Positions 16,576 to 26,512 of a stretch of 64,000 nt of DNA are shown here, in pieces (positions within the stretch are counted from its first letter, which is position 1; each line of letters starts with the position of its first letter). Origin of the DNA: Arcobacter sp. F2176 (lineage in GTDB: Bacteria; Campylobacterota; Campylobacteria; Campylobacterales; Arcobacteraceae); contig NZ_PDJV01000008.1 of assembly GCF_004116465.1 (NCBI RefSeq), positions 1 through 64,000 of the forward strand, given 5' to 3'. The position numbers were made by a program, and so were the translations under genes. The notes beneath the pieces were generated by a model, which was not told the DNA's origin, did no database searches, and saw only the letters and a program-made list of their open reading frames with translations.

Positions 16576-18132
16576 GAAATCTTGAATCAAGAATTGAGGA
16601 GTTATATCTCCTCTAAATTCATTTTTATTTATTGAAATAATCATATCCACACTATTTTTATCTATTTTCTCACTATAAAATTTAATAGCTTCAAAATCAC
16701 AACCATCTACATTTAGAAAAAGTTTTAAATGATTTTTTTCTTTACCAAAAAGTTCTGATTTTATTACTTTTGCATTTGATATTTTAAATATTGGCTTATG
16801 GTTTTCTAAGCCATATGGTTCAAACATTTCTATAATATCCATAAACTCTAAATCTACACTTGATACATCAAGTTCACCTAATGTTATAGGCTCTATATAT
16901 AGCTCTTTTGATGCTTTACTTAGTGCAGAGTTAATAATGGCTTTAAACTCATCTAAGTGCTCTATTTTCATAGAAATACCAGCTGCATTTTTATGTCCAC
17001 CAAAACCTAATAAAAGGTGTTCTGCTTCTGAAATAATTGTATGTAAGTTAATATCTGCATTTGCTCTTGCACTACCTTTTGCAATACCATCTGTTACTGA
17101 GAAAATAAAAGCAGGTCTTTTAAAAGCATGTGATAGTTTTGAAGCAACTATTCCAATAACCCCTTCATGCCAATTATCACCCCAAACAACTATTGCTTTG
17201 TCTTCAAGATTTATTTCATATTTTGCTTTTAAAGAGATACTCTCTTGTAAAATTTTTCTTTTATTATTTAACTCTTCTAGTAAATCTAAGGCTTCACTGG
17301 CTTCCTCAAAATTAGTTGAAAGTAAAAAAGATAAGGCAATAGATGCATCATCCATTCTTCCAGCACTATTTATTTTAGGAGCAATTATAAAACCTATATC
17401 ATCTGAAATAAAAGAGCTTTTCCTCATGGTACTTCGTAAATATGATATAGATACTCTATTTGAGGATTCAATTCTCTTTAGACCATTTTTAACCATAATA
17501 TAATTAAGACTTGTCATTGGCATCATATCGGCAATAATTGCTATACATAATAAGTCTAAAAAATTAGTCATATTTATATCTAAGTTTAATTCTTTTTTAA
17601 TTGAGGCACAAAAGTACCAAGCAACTTGAGCACCACAGATATCTTTAAAAGGGAAGTTACAATCTTCTTGTTTGGGATTAATGATTGAATAGGCATTTGG
17701 AATTTCACTTCCAACAGTATGGTGATCTGTGATAATAACATCAATATTCTTATCATTTAAAATTTGAGTTGCTGCACATGCTGAAATTCCATTATCAACT
17801 GTGATCACTAATCCATTATTAATTAGTTCAGCTATCTTTGGAGATAGACCATATCCATGCTCAAATCTATTTGGAATGATATAATCAACTTCATAACCAA
17901 CTTGTCTAAAAAAATCAACCATAATTGAAGTTGAAACAACACCATCAACATCATAATCACCAACTATGGTAATTTTTTCATTGTCTAATATTGCTTGTTT
18001 TACTCTTTTGGTAGCTTTTTGGATATCTTTAAAGCCAGTAGGTGGGGGAATATCTGCAAGCTTAGAGTATGTACTCTTTAGATGTCTTGCAGATAGTATG
18101 TCAAAAAGTTTTTGTTTTGTGACTTTAGACAT
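16570..18132 (-). CDS. recJ: Single-stranded-DNA-specific exonuclease RecJ
   Basis: 5'-to-3' ssDNA exonuclease for recombination and mismatch repair. 520 aa, slightly shorter than the E. coli enzyme, as usual in Campylobacterota. DHH domain motifs: VGDYDVDGVVS (about residue 57), ITVDNG, DHHTVG (about 137); then the DHHA1 nucleotide/DNA-binding motif GFGGHKNAAG (about 375) and the OB-like C-terminus. The start ATG shares one base with the stop of pyrG, so the two are translationally coupled. Confidence 0.96.
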   Translation of the reverse strand: MSKVTKQKLFDILSARHLKSTYSKLADIPPPTGFKDIQKATKRVKQAILDNEKITIVGDYDVDGVVSTSIMVDFFRQVGYEVDYIIPNRFEHGYGLSPKIAELINNGLVITVDNGISACAATQILNDKNIDVIITDHHTVGSEIPNAYSIINPKQEDCNFPFKDICGAQVAWYFCASIKKELNLDINMTNFLDLLCIAIIADMMPMTSLNYIMVKNGLKRIESSNRVSISYLRSTMRKSSFISDDIGFIIAPKINSAGRMDDASIALSFLLSTNFEEASEALDLLEELNNKRKILQESISLKAKYEINLEDKAIVVWGDNWHEGVIGIVASKLSHAFKRPAFIFSVTDGIAKGSARANADINLHTIISEAEHLLLGFGGHKNAAGISMKIEHLDEFKAIINSALSKASKELYIEPITLGELDVSSVDLEFMDIIEMFEPYGLENHKPIFKISNAKVIKSELFGKEKNHLKLFLNVDGCDFEAIKFYSEKIDKNSVDMIISINKNEFRGDITPQFLIQDFL

Positions 18133-19748
18133 TACTTTGTTTTAGTAGCTTGTCTTACAAATTCTGTTATTATTGGATTTGGTGTTTCTAAATGTGATGT
18201 AAATTCAGGATGAAATTGTACACCTACAAACCAAGGATGATCTTTTATTTCAACTGCTTCAATCAGTCCATCAGAATCACCAGAAACAATCATTCCTGCA
18301 TCTTCTAATCTTTGTTTATAAGCTGGGTTTGCTTCATATCTATGTCTATGTCTTTCATAGTAAGTTTCATTGTTTCCATAAGCAGCTTTTAACTTCGTAC
18401 CTACTTTTGGATTAAATGGATATTCTCCTAATCTCATTGTTCCACCCATTGGTGATTTGTGAGTTCTTAGTTGCTTGTTTCCTGATTGATCCATAAATTC
18501 ATCAATTAAATAAATAACTGGATTTTCAGTTTTTTCATCAAATTCAATTGAGTTTGCATCTTCTATTCCTAGAACATTTCTACAATATTCTACAATAGAA
18601 AGTTGCATACCTAAACAAATTCCTAAAAATGGAATGCTATTTACTCTTGCATATTCAATTGCTTTTAATTTTCCTTCAACTCCTCTATTACCAAATCCAC
18701 CTGCAACTAAGATTGCATCTGAATTTCCTATAATATCATAAGCTCCAACATCTTCAATTCTCTCACTATCACACCAGTTAATATTAACTTTTGTATTTAA
18801 ATGAGCTCCTGCATGGATTAATGATTCTGTTAAAGATTTATAAGATTCTTTTAGTTCTATATATTTACCTACAAAAGCAATTGTTACTTCATCCTGAGGA
18901 AGAACAATATGTTTTACAAGAGTTTCCCATTTATCCATATTTGGTTTTATTTTGATATTAAAGTGTTCTGATAAAGGAGTTAAAATACCTTCTTTTAAGA
19001 AATTCATTGGAACTTGATAAATAGATTGTGCATCTCCTGCTTCAACTACAGCATTGTTATTTATATCACAAGACATTGCAAGCTTTTTCTTTAATTCTTT
19101 TGGTAGAGGTTTCTCACTTCTACAAACAAGCATATGAGGAGTAATACCAATTCTTCTTAATTCTTGAACACTATGTTGTGTTGGTTTTGTTTTTAATTCA
19201 CCAGCAGCAGCTATATAAGGAACAAGTGTTACATGAATATTCATAGTTCTATCTTTATCTAATTCATGTCTTATTTCTCTAATAGACTCCATAAATGGTA
19301 AACCTTCAATATCTCCTACCGTTCCACCTAGTTCAACAATTAAAAAGTCATAACCTTCTGCTGCATCAAAAATTCTTGCTTTGATTTCATCAACTACATG
19401 AGGGATTACTTGAATAGTTTTTCCTAAGTATCCACCTTGTCTTTCTCTTCTTATTACAGACAGATAGACTTGTCCTGTAGTAAAACTATTTTTTGCCCCA
19501 AGAGTTACATCAATAAATCTTTCATAATTTCCTAAATCTAAATCTGTCTCTGCTCCATCAGCTGTAACAAATACTTCTCCATGTTCTAATGGACTCATTG
19601 TTCCTGGATCCACATTTAAATATGGGTCGATTTTTAGCATAGTTACTCTGTAACCTGATTGCTTTAAAATAGTAGCGATAGAGGCAGAAGTTATTCCTTT
19701 TCCTAAGGAACTTAAGACTCCACCTGTAACAAATATAAATTTAGTCAT
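18132..19748 (-). CDS. pyrG: CTP synthase
   Basis: Makes CTP from UTP, ATP and glutamine; last step of pyrimidine nucleotide synthesis. 538 aa, standard. The N-terminal synthase domain starts [17 protein letters not shown] (P-loop). The class I glutamine amidotransferase domain has the nucleophile in GICLGMQL (about residue 376), and the catalytic His/Glu in VQFHPEF near the end. First gene of the pyrG-recJ pair. Confidence 0.98.
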   Translation of the reverse strand: MTKFIFVTGGVLSSLGKGITSASIATILKQSGYRVTMLKIDPYLNVDPGTMSPLEHGEVFVTADGAETDLDLGNYERFIDVTLGAKNSFTTGQVYLSVIRRERQGGYLGKTIQVIPHVVDEIKARIFDAAEGYDFLIVELGGTVGDIEGLPFMESIREIRHELDKDRTMNIHVTLVPYIAAAGELKTKPTQHSVQELRRIGITPHMLVCRSEKPLPKELKKKLAMSCDINNNAVVEAGDAQSIYQVPMNFLKEGILTPLSEHFNIKIKPNMDKWETLVKHIVLPQDEVTIAFVGKYIELKESYKSLTESLIHAGAHLNTKVNINWCDSERIEDVGAYDIIGNSDAILVAGGFGNRGVEGKLKAIEYARVNSIPFLGICLGMQLSIVEYCRNVLGIEDANSIEFDEKTENPVIYLIDEFMDQSGNKQLRTHKSPMGGTMRLGEYPFNPKVGTKLKAAYGNNETYYERHRHRYEANPAYKQRLEDAGMIVSGDSDGLIEAVEIKDHPWFVGVQFHPEFTSHLETPNPIITEFVRQATKTK

Positions 19749-19836
19749 TGGTGATACTCCGTAAAAAATAGTAGTTATTTATAGCCGCGATTATAGCTAA
19801 AGTATTGTTAAGTAGGGTTTAATTTTCTGAAAGATT

Positions 19837-19872
19837 TTTGTAAGTGTAAATATTTAAATCTACACTTACAAA
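19837..19872 (-). terminator. Stem-loop after ccoG
   Basis: Perfect 12-bp inverted repeat TTTGTAAGTGTA / TACACTTACAAA around a 12-nt AT-rich loop, immediately after the ccoG stop. No clear U-run on the minus-strand transcript, so strength is uncertain. Confidence 0.6.
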
Positions 19873-19877
19873 GAGTT

Positions 19878-21266
19878 TTATTTTTTAAGCATATCTTCTC
19901 TTGGGTAAATAAATACTGCTTTTCTAAATACTTGAACTCTATCTGGCTCATCTTCTGCATAAGCCCTAATAGTGACTGTTATTGGAGTATCTTTTGTATT
20001 GTCAACTACCAATTCAGATTTAGTTCCTAAAATTACAACTTTTTTAGCTAATTTTCCAGCACCTAGTGAAAATGGATTAAATCTTTCTATAAATATGTCT
20101 TTGTTATCCACTATTTCTAATGCATATTTGTGTCTTTTTGAATCTGTATTTTGGAATAAAAATAAGAAGTTATTAGTAACAAGATTATCTTTTTTTACTT
20201 GGTACAATTGAGTAGTTTTATTTATATTTAAAAGCATATACTCTTTTTCACCACCCATTACAAATAAAAGTCCAATTACAATTAGTAAAGCAACACTATA
20301 CATAACAGTTGATTTTCTTACAACTTTTGTAGGAATATTATTTTTGATATTATTTGTACTTGTCCATTGAACTAATGACTCTTTGCCAAGTTTTCCCATA
20401 ACCGTAGTACAGGCATCAACACACTCTAGACAATTGATACACTCTAATTGTAAACCTTTTCTAATATCAATATGAGTAGGACATACTGTTACACATGATT
20501 CACAGGTTGTACATTCATTTGAAGGATCAGGTAAATCTTTTTCTTTGAAAATAATTTTTTCTTTATTTCCATTATAAATATCTCCACCTCTGTTAGTAGA
20601 GTAAATCGCTTGTAGTGTATTATCATCATATAAAACAGATTGAACTCTTGAGTAAGGACATACATAAACACAAAAATCTTCTTTTAATTTTACAACATCA
20701 TATACTAAAAATGCAGCAATAGATAATACAATTCCAATTAGAAACATATGTTCTGAAGGATCTTGTAAATATGTAAAAAAATCTTCAGGAGGAACAAAAT
20801 ACCACATAAAATCAGCTGCAGCAATAAGAGCTAATATTGCCCACAAAATAACACCAACTATCTTTTTACTCGCATTTTCAGCTTTTGAATAATCAGGTTC
20901 TTTTTGTTTATTTTTGATTCTTCTTAGTTTTAACAAAGTTGATTCAATCAAATCTCTATATACAACCCTAAAGATTGTTTGAGGACAGGCCCAACCACAC
21001 CATGCTCTTCCTCCAATTGCTGTAACAGCAAAAATACCTAAAAAGAGTAGCATCAATAAAAAAGGCATCATATAAAGTTCTTGCATATCAAATGCAATAC
21101 CCATAAGATGTAGTTGTTTCTTATCAAATGATAATAGGAATATATGATTTCCATTTATTCTGATAAATGGAATAGCTAAAGCCATAATTGTAACTGCTAA
21201 ATAAACATAATATCTTTTAAATCGATAAGGTGATTTCTTAGCAATTTGAACACTTTCTGAAGCCAT
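19878..21266 (-). CDS. ccoG: Cytochrome c oxidase accessory protein CcoG (FixG/RdxA)
   Basis: Inner-membrane iron-sulfur protein needed for cbb3 oxidase maturation; it reduces Cu(II) for the copper-delivery pathway. 462 aa. Membrane segments in the N-terminal half surround GRAWCGWACPQT and CVYVCPYSRVQ. Two 4Fe-4S ferredoxin-type clusters follow (CTTCESCVTVCP, about residue 250; CINCLECVDACTT). A further membrane segment and a C-terminal Ig-like domain (VTIRAYAEDEP) close the protein. Serves the ccoN oxidase at the start of the window. Confidence 0.96.
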   Translation of the reverse strand: MASESVQIAKKSPYRFKRYYVYLAVTIMALAIPFIRINGNHIFLLSFDKKQLHLMGIAFDMQELYMMPFLLMLLFLGIFAVTAIGGRAWCGWACPQTIFRVVYRDLIESTLLKLRRIKNKQKEPDYSKAENASKKIVGVILWAILALIAAADFMWYFVPPEDFFTYLQDPSEHMFLIGIVLSIAAFLVYDVVKLKEDFCVYVCPYSRVQSVLYDDNTLQAIYSTNRGGDIYNGNKEKIIFKEKDLPDPSNECTTCESCVTVCPTHIDIRKGLQLECINCLECVDACTTVMGKLGKESLVQWTSTNNIKNNIPTKVVRKSTVMYSVALLIVIGLLFVMGGEKEYMLLNINKTTQLYQVKKDNLVTNNFLFLFQNTDSKRHKYALEIVDNKDIFIERFNPFSLGAGKLAKKVVILGTKSELVVDNTKDTPITVTIRAYAEDEPDRVQVFRKAVFIYPREDMLKK

Positions 21267-21373
21267 GTTTTAACCTTTCATAAGGTGAAGTTATATTGTC
21301 CACCTTTGTTTTTTGAATTATAGAAGATAAGAACTTATAAGAAGCATAATAAAATCATAAGCTTAACTTATAA

Positions 21374-22213
21374 TTATAAACTATTGAGACTATTATAGGA
21401 ACCAGTTTTTTTCTTTATTTGTAACACTAAAGGTTCAAAATCAAAAATTTCAATATCATTTAGGTTTGGGTAAGAAGAAATAATATCTTCAAATTCTATT
21501 ATCATTTTATCTAAGTTTTCGTTATAGTTTATTGTAGGAAGGTTTAAATTCTCAATAAATTGCAAATTATAACTTTTGTCTTCTCTTAATAATAGAACAG
21601 GTTTATTTCCACAGGCTATAGACTCCATACAACTTTGAACAGAAGTTGTTAGTAAAAACTTAGAATTAGAAATTGTATTAACATACTCTTCATCTGTAAA
21701 TATGTTTTCAAAATAAGGGCTTAACTTTGTTTCATTCCCTAAGAAAAAATAGTGTCCCAAAAGTAAATTTATTTGTTTTTTTGAACTGTTTTTTATAAGT
21801 TCTAACAACAAATTACCATAATCATCATCACCAAAAAAAAGAGTTTTTTCACATTCTGGATTAGGGTTTTTCTTAAATAGTTTATCATCAACAATATTTT
21901 GTGGTGTATCAACACCCACTTTATAAAGTAGTGAACAGAAATCCTTCATATTCTTTTCCATGATATCTGTTGTCTCATCAGAATCAAAGATTAATATATC
22001 ACCTCTTTCCATGATATTTGGAAGATTTGTTAAAACATCAACGCTAACATATTTCTTGATACCTAACTCTTCTTTTGAATAAACTCCTGCTCTAAAATCG
22101 CAAGTACAAAGTATTGGGTCAAATTCTTTTAGTTTTGCTGCAATTGCACAACAAGTTCTTGTAGCTTCCAATCCAATTGAATGTCCACTTTTGGCATAAA
22201 TATATATTTTCAC
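21374..22213 (-). CDS. Conserved hypothetical protein, GT-B-like fold suspected
   Basis: 279 aa, no signal peptide. The N-terminus (KIYIYAKSGHSIGLEATRTCCAIAAKL) resembles the glycine-containing first strand-loop-helix of MurG/PseG-type GT-B proteins. The C-terminal segment TTSVQSCMESIACGNKPVLLLREDKSYN resembles the donor-binding part (a 'small-residue, Glu, x, Ala/Cys-x-G-x-P' pattern seen in GT28 and PseG). A nucleotide-sugar or glycan role is inference; I do not recognise a named family. It lies between ccoG and the RND operon on the same strand but with 100-nt gaps, so probably has its own promoter. Confidence 0.65.
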   Translation of the reverse strand: MKIYIYAKSGHSIGLEATRTCCAIAAKLKEFDPILCTCDFRAGVYSKEELGIKKYVSVDVLTNLPNIMERGDILIFDSDETTDIMEKNMKDFCSLLYKVGVDTPQNIVDDKLFKKNPNPECEKTLFFGDDDYGNLLLELIKNSSKKQINLLLGHYFFLGNETKLSPYFENIFTDEEYVNTISNSKFLLTTSVQSCMESIACGNKPVLLLREDKSYNLQFIENLNLPTINYNENLDKMIIEFEDIISSYPNLNDIEIFDFEPLVLQIKKKTGSYNSLNSL

Positions 22214-22271
22214 TATTTTTACCTTTTGTATAATTAGGTGTGATTTAAATGGGATTTATTATAGTAGCGAA

Positions 22272-22301
22272 CAAAGAGTTAAAATATATTTTAACTCTTT
22301 G
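22272..22301. terminator. Perfect 15-bp palindrome downstream of the RND operon
   Basis: CAAAGAGTTAAAATA is followed directly by its reverse complement, with no spacer, and then GCTTTTT on the plus strand. It lies just beyond the stop of the efflux permease gene, in the position of an operon terminator, although the U-run is on the wrong side for minus-strand transcription. Confidence 0.55.
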
Positions 22302-22332
22302 CTTTTTATGAATAATTATTCAGTTTTTGAAT

Positions 22333-25300
22333 TTATTTATTCTTTTTTTCACTTAGTTTTGAAACAAATATATAAAACAAAGGAATAAAGACAATAGCAA
22401 TAACTGTGGCAGTTAACATTCCTCCAATTACACCTGTTCCAATAGAGTGTCTACTAGCAGCTCCAGCTCCTGTACTAATAGCTAAAGGAACAACTCCTAA
22501 CATAAATGCAAGAGATGTCATAATAATAGGTCTAATTCTTAATCTTGCTGCATTTATTGCTGCATCATAAATACTTTGTCCGTCTTTTCTTTGTTGCATT
22601 GCAAACTCTACAATCAAAATTGCATTTTTAGCGGATAATCCAATTAAAACTAAAATACCAACTTGGAAATAAATATCATTTTCTAATCCTCTCATCATAG
22701 TTGCAACAACTGCTCCAAATACTCCAAAAGGAATAGCCATAACAACAGAAATTGGCATCATCCATCTTTCATATTGCGCTGCTAGGATTAAATATAAAAA
22801 TAATATACCAAAAATAAAGGCTAAATAACTTTTGCTAGAGATTCTTTTCTCTTGATAAGCAGTTCCTACCCAACTGATTGCATAATCATTTGGCAAAATC
22901 TCATTTGAAACTTCTTCAATAGCTTTTAAGGCATCCCCTGAACTATATCCTGGAGCTGGTTGTCCTGAAATTTTTGCTGATGTAAAAAGATTAAATCTTT
23001 CAACTAAATCAGCACCAGTTGTTTTTGTGACTGTAACAAAAGAGCTTACAGGAAGTAACTCATTATTTGAAGCTTTTACAAATATTTTGTTCAAGTCTTC
23101 AACCCCTTTTCTAAATTCACTTTTTGCTTGGATATTTACCGTATAGGTTCTTCCATATAAGTTGAAGTCATTTATGTAATAACTTCCAAAAGTTGAACTA
23201 AGAGTTGAAAAAATATCTGCGATATTGACACCTTTTGATTTAGCTTTTATGTTATCAACTTTTAGAGAATATTGTGGTACATTCGTTGCAAGAGTTGTTC
23301 TAACTGCTGTCAATTCTGGTCTTGAATTTGCTTTTTGGATTATCTCTTGAACATATTTATTTAAATCTTTAACACCGCTTCCTGATTTATTTTGTACATA
23401 CATCTCAAAACCACCAGAAACACCCATACCCATAATTGGAGGAGGAAGTACTGCAAATGAGAATCCATCTGTAGTTCTACCCATTAATTGTCCTGTAAAT
23501 TTTCCTGCAATTGCATCTGCTTGCTGATCTGGTTGTTTTCTTTCTTCCCAATCTTTAAGTTTAACAATTGTTGCAGCAGAGTTAGTTCTTAAAGCAAAAG
23601 TCATAAAGTCTAACCCACTAAGTGTTAATGTATTCTCTACGCTTGTATCTTGTTTAACCGTATCAAAAATTTCATCTGTCAATTTAGTAGTTCTATTTAA
23701 AGATGAACCAGGAGGATTGTAAGAGAAAATAAAAATTGCTCCTTGGTCCTCTTGTGGAACAAGTGCTGTTCTCATATTTGTGTACATATTATATGTAATA
23801 AATATCAAGCCCCCAAATAATAGGAAACTTAATATTGAATACCTAATTGTACTTTTTACCATAAACGAATAACCATTTGTAAATTTATCAAACATGTTGT
23901 TAAACCATTTGAAAAAACCTTGCGGTTTAACATGTCCATCTTTTAATAAAACTGCACAAAGTGAAGGAGTTAGAGTTAACGCAACAAATCCAGAGATTAC
24001 AATTGAAACAACAATTGTAATAGCAAATTGTTTGTACATTACTCCTGATAAACCGCTTATAAAGGCAACAGGAACAAATACAGCAGAAAGAACTAATATA
24101 ATAGCTATCAATGCTCCAGAAACTTCTTTCATGGCTTTAAATGCAGCATCTTTTGGAGCCATTCCTTCACTTAAATGCCTCTCAACATTTTCGATTACAA
24201 TAATAGCATCATCAACAACAATACCAATAGCTAATACTAAACCAAATAAGGTCAACAAGTTTATACTAAAACCAAGCATATACATTCCTGCAAATGCTCC
24301 TACAATAGAAACTGGAACTGCTAAAACAGGAATAAGTGTTGCTCTCCAATTTTGTAAAAATAAAAAGATAATTGCAACAACAAGAATAATTGCTTCAACA
24401 AAAGTTTTTGCAACTTCTTTTATTGATACTTCAATAAAGTCAGTACTACTGTAAGGTATTTTGTAAGATATTCCGCTTGGAAATTTTTCACTAGCTTTTT
24501 GTAATGCTTCTTTTATAGCTTTTGCTGTGTCAATAGCATTTGCTCCACTTTGTAAAAATATACCAATAGGAATTGAAGGAAAACCATTTAATTTTGAATT
24601 CAAGTTATAACTACTAGCACCCAATTCTATAGTTGCTACATCTTTTAATAACAAAGCACTACCATCTTTATTTGCTCTAATTACTATGTTACCAAATTCT
24701 GTTGGAGAACTAAGTCTTGGAGGAGTTTGTAATGTATATGTAAACATTTGTTTGTTTGCAATTGGTTCTGCTGCAAATTTACCTGCTGCATATTGTTGAT
24801 TTTGTTCTTTAATCGCATTTATAAGATCTGTTGTAGTAAGTCCAAAATTTGATAATTTCTCAGGGTCTACCCAAACTCTTATAGCATAATCTTTTGCCCC
24901 AAAAATTGTAGCATCACCAACACCTTTAATTCTTTTTAAATCATCAACAACATTCATTAATGCATAATTAGAAATAAAAGTAGTGTCTTTAGAATAATCT
25001 GGTGAAAAGAAACTTATCACTTGAAGTAAACTAGGAGATCGCTCAGTTACTGTTACTCCTTGTTTTTGTACTTCTGCTGGAAGTTTTGCTAAGGCTGATT
25101 GTACACGGTTATTTACATCAATTTTTGCATCATCAGCATTTGTTCCTACTTCAAAATATACATTGATACTAACTATCCCACTATCTGCTGCTAATGAATT
25201 CATATAAATCATATCTTTAGCACCATTGATTTTTTCTTCAAGTGGTGCGGCAACAGTTTTTGAAATTGTTTCTGCACTAGCACCTGGATATGTAGTTGAT

Positions 25301-25449
25301 ACAATAATTTGAGGTGGAACAACCTTTGGATACTGTTCAATTGGTAAATTCACCATTGAAAGTAATCCAGCTAGGAAAATAAGAATAGATATTACAGCTG
25401 AAAAAACTGGTCTATTTATGAAAAATGCTGAAAACATATTATTTTTCAC
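22333..25449 (-). CDS. RND multidrug efflux permease (CmeB/AcrB type)
   Basis: 1038-aa inner-membrane proton/drug antiporter of the HAE1 family, forming a trimer that extrudes drugs, bile or solvents through a TolC-like channel. N-terminus FFINRPVFSAVISI and PIEQYP are family hallmarks. Proton-relay Asp pair in GIVVDDAIIVIENV (about residue 408) and the TM10 Lys in GLSAKNAILIVEF. Two large periplasmic loops are present. Its start overlaps the adaptor stop by 11 nt. It resembles CmeB of Campylobacter in overall plan; substrate range cannot be read. Confidence 0.96.
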   Translation of the reverse strand: MKNNMFSAFFINRPVFSAVISILIFLAGLLSMVNLPIEQYPKVVPPQIIVSTTYPGASAETISKTVAAPLEEKINGAKDMIYMNSLAADSGIVSINVYFEVGTNADDAKIDVNNRVQSALAKLPAEVQKQGVTVTERSPSLLQVISFFSPDYSKDTTFISNYALMNVVDDLKRIKGVGDATIFGAKDYAIRVWVDPEKLSNFGLTTTDLINAIKEQNQQYAAGKFAAEPIANKQMFTYTLQTPPRLSSPTEFGNIVIRANKDGSALLLKDVATIELGASSYNLNSKLNGFPSIPIGIFLQSGANAIDTAKAIKEALQKASEKFPSGISYKIPYSSTDFIEVSIKEVAKTFVEAIILVVAIIFLFLQNWRATLIPVLAVPVSIVGAFAGMYMLGFSINLLTLFGLVLAIGIVVDDAIIVIENVERHLSEGMAPKDAAFKAMKEVSGALIAIILVLSAVFVPVAFISGLSGVMYKQFAITIVVSIVISGFVALTLTPSLCAVLLKDGHVKPQGFFKWFNNMFDKFTNGYSFMVKSTIRYSILSFLLFGGLIFITYNMYTNMRTALVPQEDQGAIFIFSYNPPGSSLNRTTKLTDEIFDTVKQDTSVENTLTLSGLDFMTFALRTNSAATIVKLKDWEERKQPDQQADAIAGKFTGQLMGRTTDGFSFAVLPPPIMGMGVSGGFEMYVQNKSGSGVKDLNKYVQEIIQKANSRPELTAVRTTLATNVPQYSLKVDNIKAKSKGVNIADIFSTLSSTFGSYYINDFNLYGRTYTVNIQAKSEFRKGVEDLNKIFVKASNNELLPVSSFVTVTKTTGADLVERFNLFTSAKISGQPAPGYSSGDALKAIEEVSNEILPNDYAISWVGTAYQEKRISSKSYLAFIFGILFLYLILAAQYERWMMPISVVMAIPFGVFGAVVATMMRGLENDIYFQVGILVLIGLSAKNAILIVEFAMQQRKDGQSIYDAAINAARLRIRPIIMTSLAFMLGVVPLAISTGAGAASRHSIGTGVIGGMLTATVIAIVFIPLFYIFVSKLSEKKNK

Positions 25450-26512
25450 CTATTATTTGAACAGGAGCATTTGGTCTTACTTTTGCAATATTACTAATAA
25501 TAATTTTATCTCCAGATTTTAAACCAGATTCAACAATAACTCCACTTGAAGTTAAATTACCGATTTTAACTGGTCTAACTGTAGCAACACCATTATCAAT
25601 TACATAAACTGCTGCTCCATTAGCTGATTGTAAAATGGCAATTTCTGGGATAGTAAATACATTATTGATTTTTATGTTTTTTATTTCTATTGTAGAATAT
25701 CCACCAATAATAAGTTCATTGTTTTTGTTTTCAAATGTTGTTCTTAAAAGTAAACTATCTGTTGCTATATCAATTTTAGAAGAGACAAAATTTAACTTGC
25801 CATCTGAATAAGTCTTCCCATTTGCTGAAATACTAAAATTAACACTTCCTTTTTTTATTTGTTCTAAATATTTAGAAATATCTTTTTGAGGTAAAGAAAA
25901 CTCTACATATACGGGATTTGTATTTGTAATAGTTAATAAATTTGAGTTATTTTCATTTGAACCTACATAATTCCCTTCATCAAAAGCACTTTTTCCAGTT
26001 AGACCATTAATAGGTGATTTTATTAGTGTATATTGATAACTAATTTTTGCATCTTGTACTTTTGCTTTGTAATTTTGTACATCAGCTAGAGCATCTTGAT
26101 ATGTATATAAATAATCATCTTTTGATTGTTCACTTATAGATTTTGCAGCAAATAATTTTTCTGCTCTTTTCCAATCTTTTGTAGTTTTTGTAAGTAAAGC
26201 TTCTGCTTTGTCTAATTGTGCTTGTGCAGCATTTAAATTTGCTTGATAAGTATCTTGTTCTATTTTATATAATAAAGTACCTTTTTTTACAAAATCACCA
26301 TCTTGAAAATATTTTTTTTCTAGTTTTCCTGGAACCCTAGCAATAATATTTACTTCACTTTTTGATTTTATTAAGGCAGGATAATCCTTTTCTAATGTTG
26401 TCTCATTTGTGCTTACTGTATAGGCTTTTACAGGTAGTGCTTGCCTTTGCTCTCCAGCTGCAAATAAAAAGTTTAATCCTAAAATAAACAAACCTACTAA
26501 TATTTTTTTCAT
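25439..26512 (-). CDS. RND efflux periplasmic adaptor (CmeA/AcrA type)
   Basis: 357 aa with signal peptide (MKKILVGLFILGLNFLFA). Layout of a membrane fusion protein: beta-barrel and lipoyl half (NIIARVPGKLEKKYFQDGDFVKKGTLLYKI), a long alpha-hairpin (about 85-150), the second lipoyl half (YTLIKSPINGLTGK), and C-terminal barrel and membrane-proximal domains (ESGLKSGDKIII). No lipobox Cys, unlike AcrA. Couples the permease to the outer-membrane channel; 4-bp overlap with the TolC gene. Confidence 0.95.
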   Translation of the reverse strand: MKKILVGLFILGLNFLFAAGEQRQALPVKAYTVSTNETTLEKDYPALIKSKSEVNIIARVPGKLEKKYFQDGDFVKKGTLLYKIEQDTYQANLNAAQAQLDKAEALLTKTTKDWKRAEKLFAAKSISEQSKDDYLYTYQDALADVQNYKAKVQDAKISYQYTLIKSPINGLTGKSAFDEGNYVGSNENNSNLLTITNTNPVYVEFSLPQKDISKYLEQIKKGSVNFSISANGKTYSDGKLNFVSSKIDIATDSLLLRTTFENKNNELIIGGYSTIEIKNIKINNVFTIPEIAILQSANGAAVYVIDNGVATVRPVKIGNLTSSGVIVESGLKSGDKIIISNIAKVRPNAPVQIIGEK

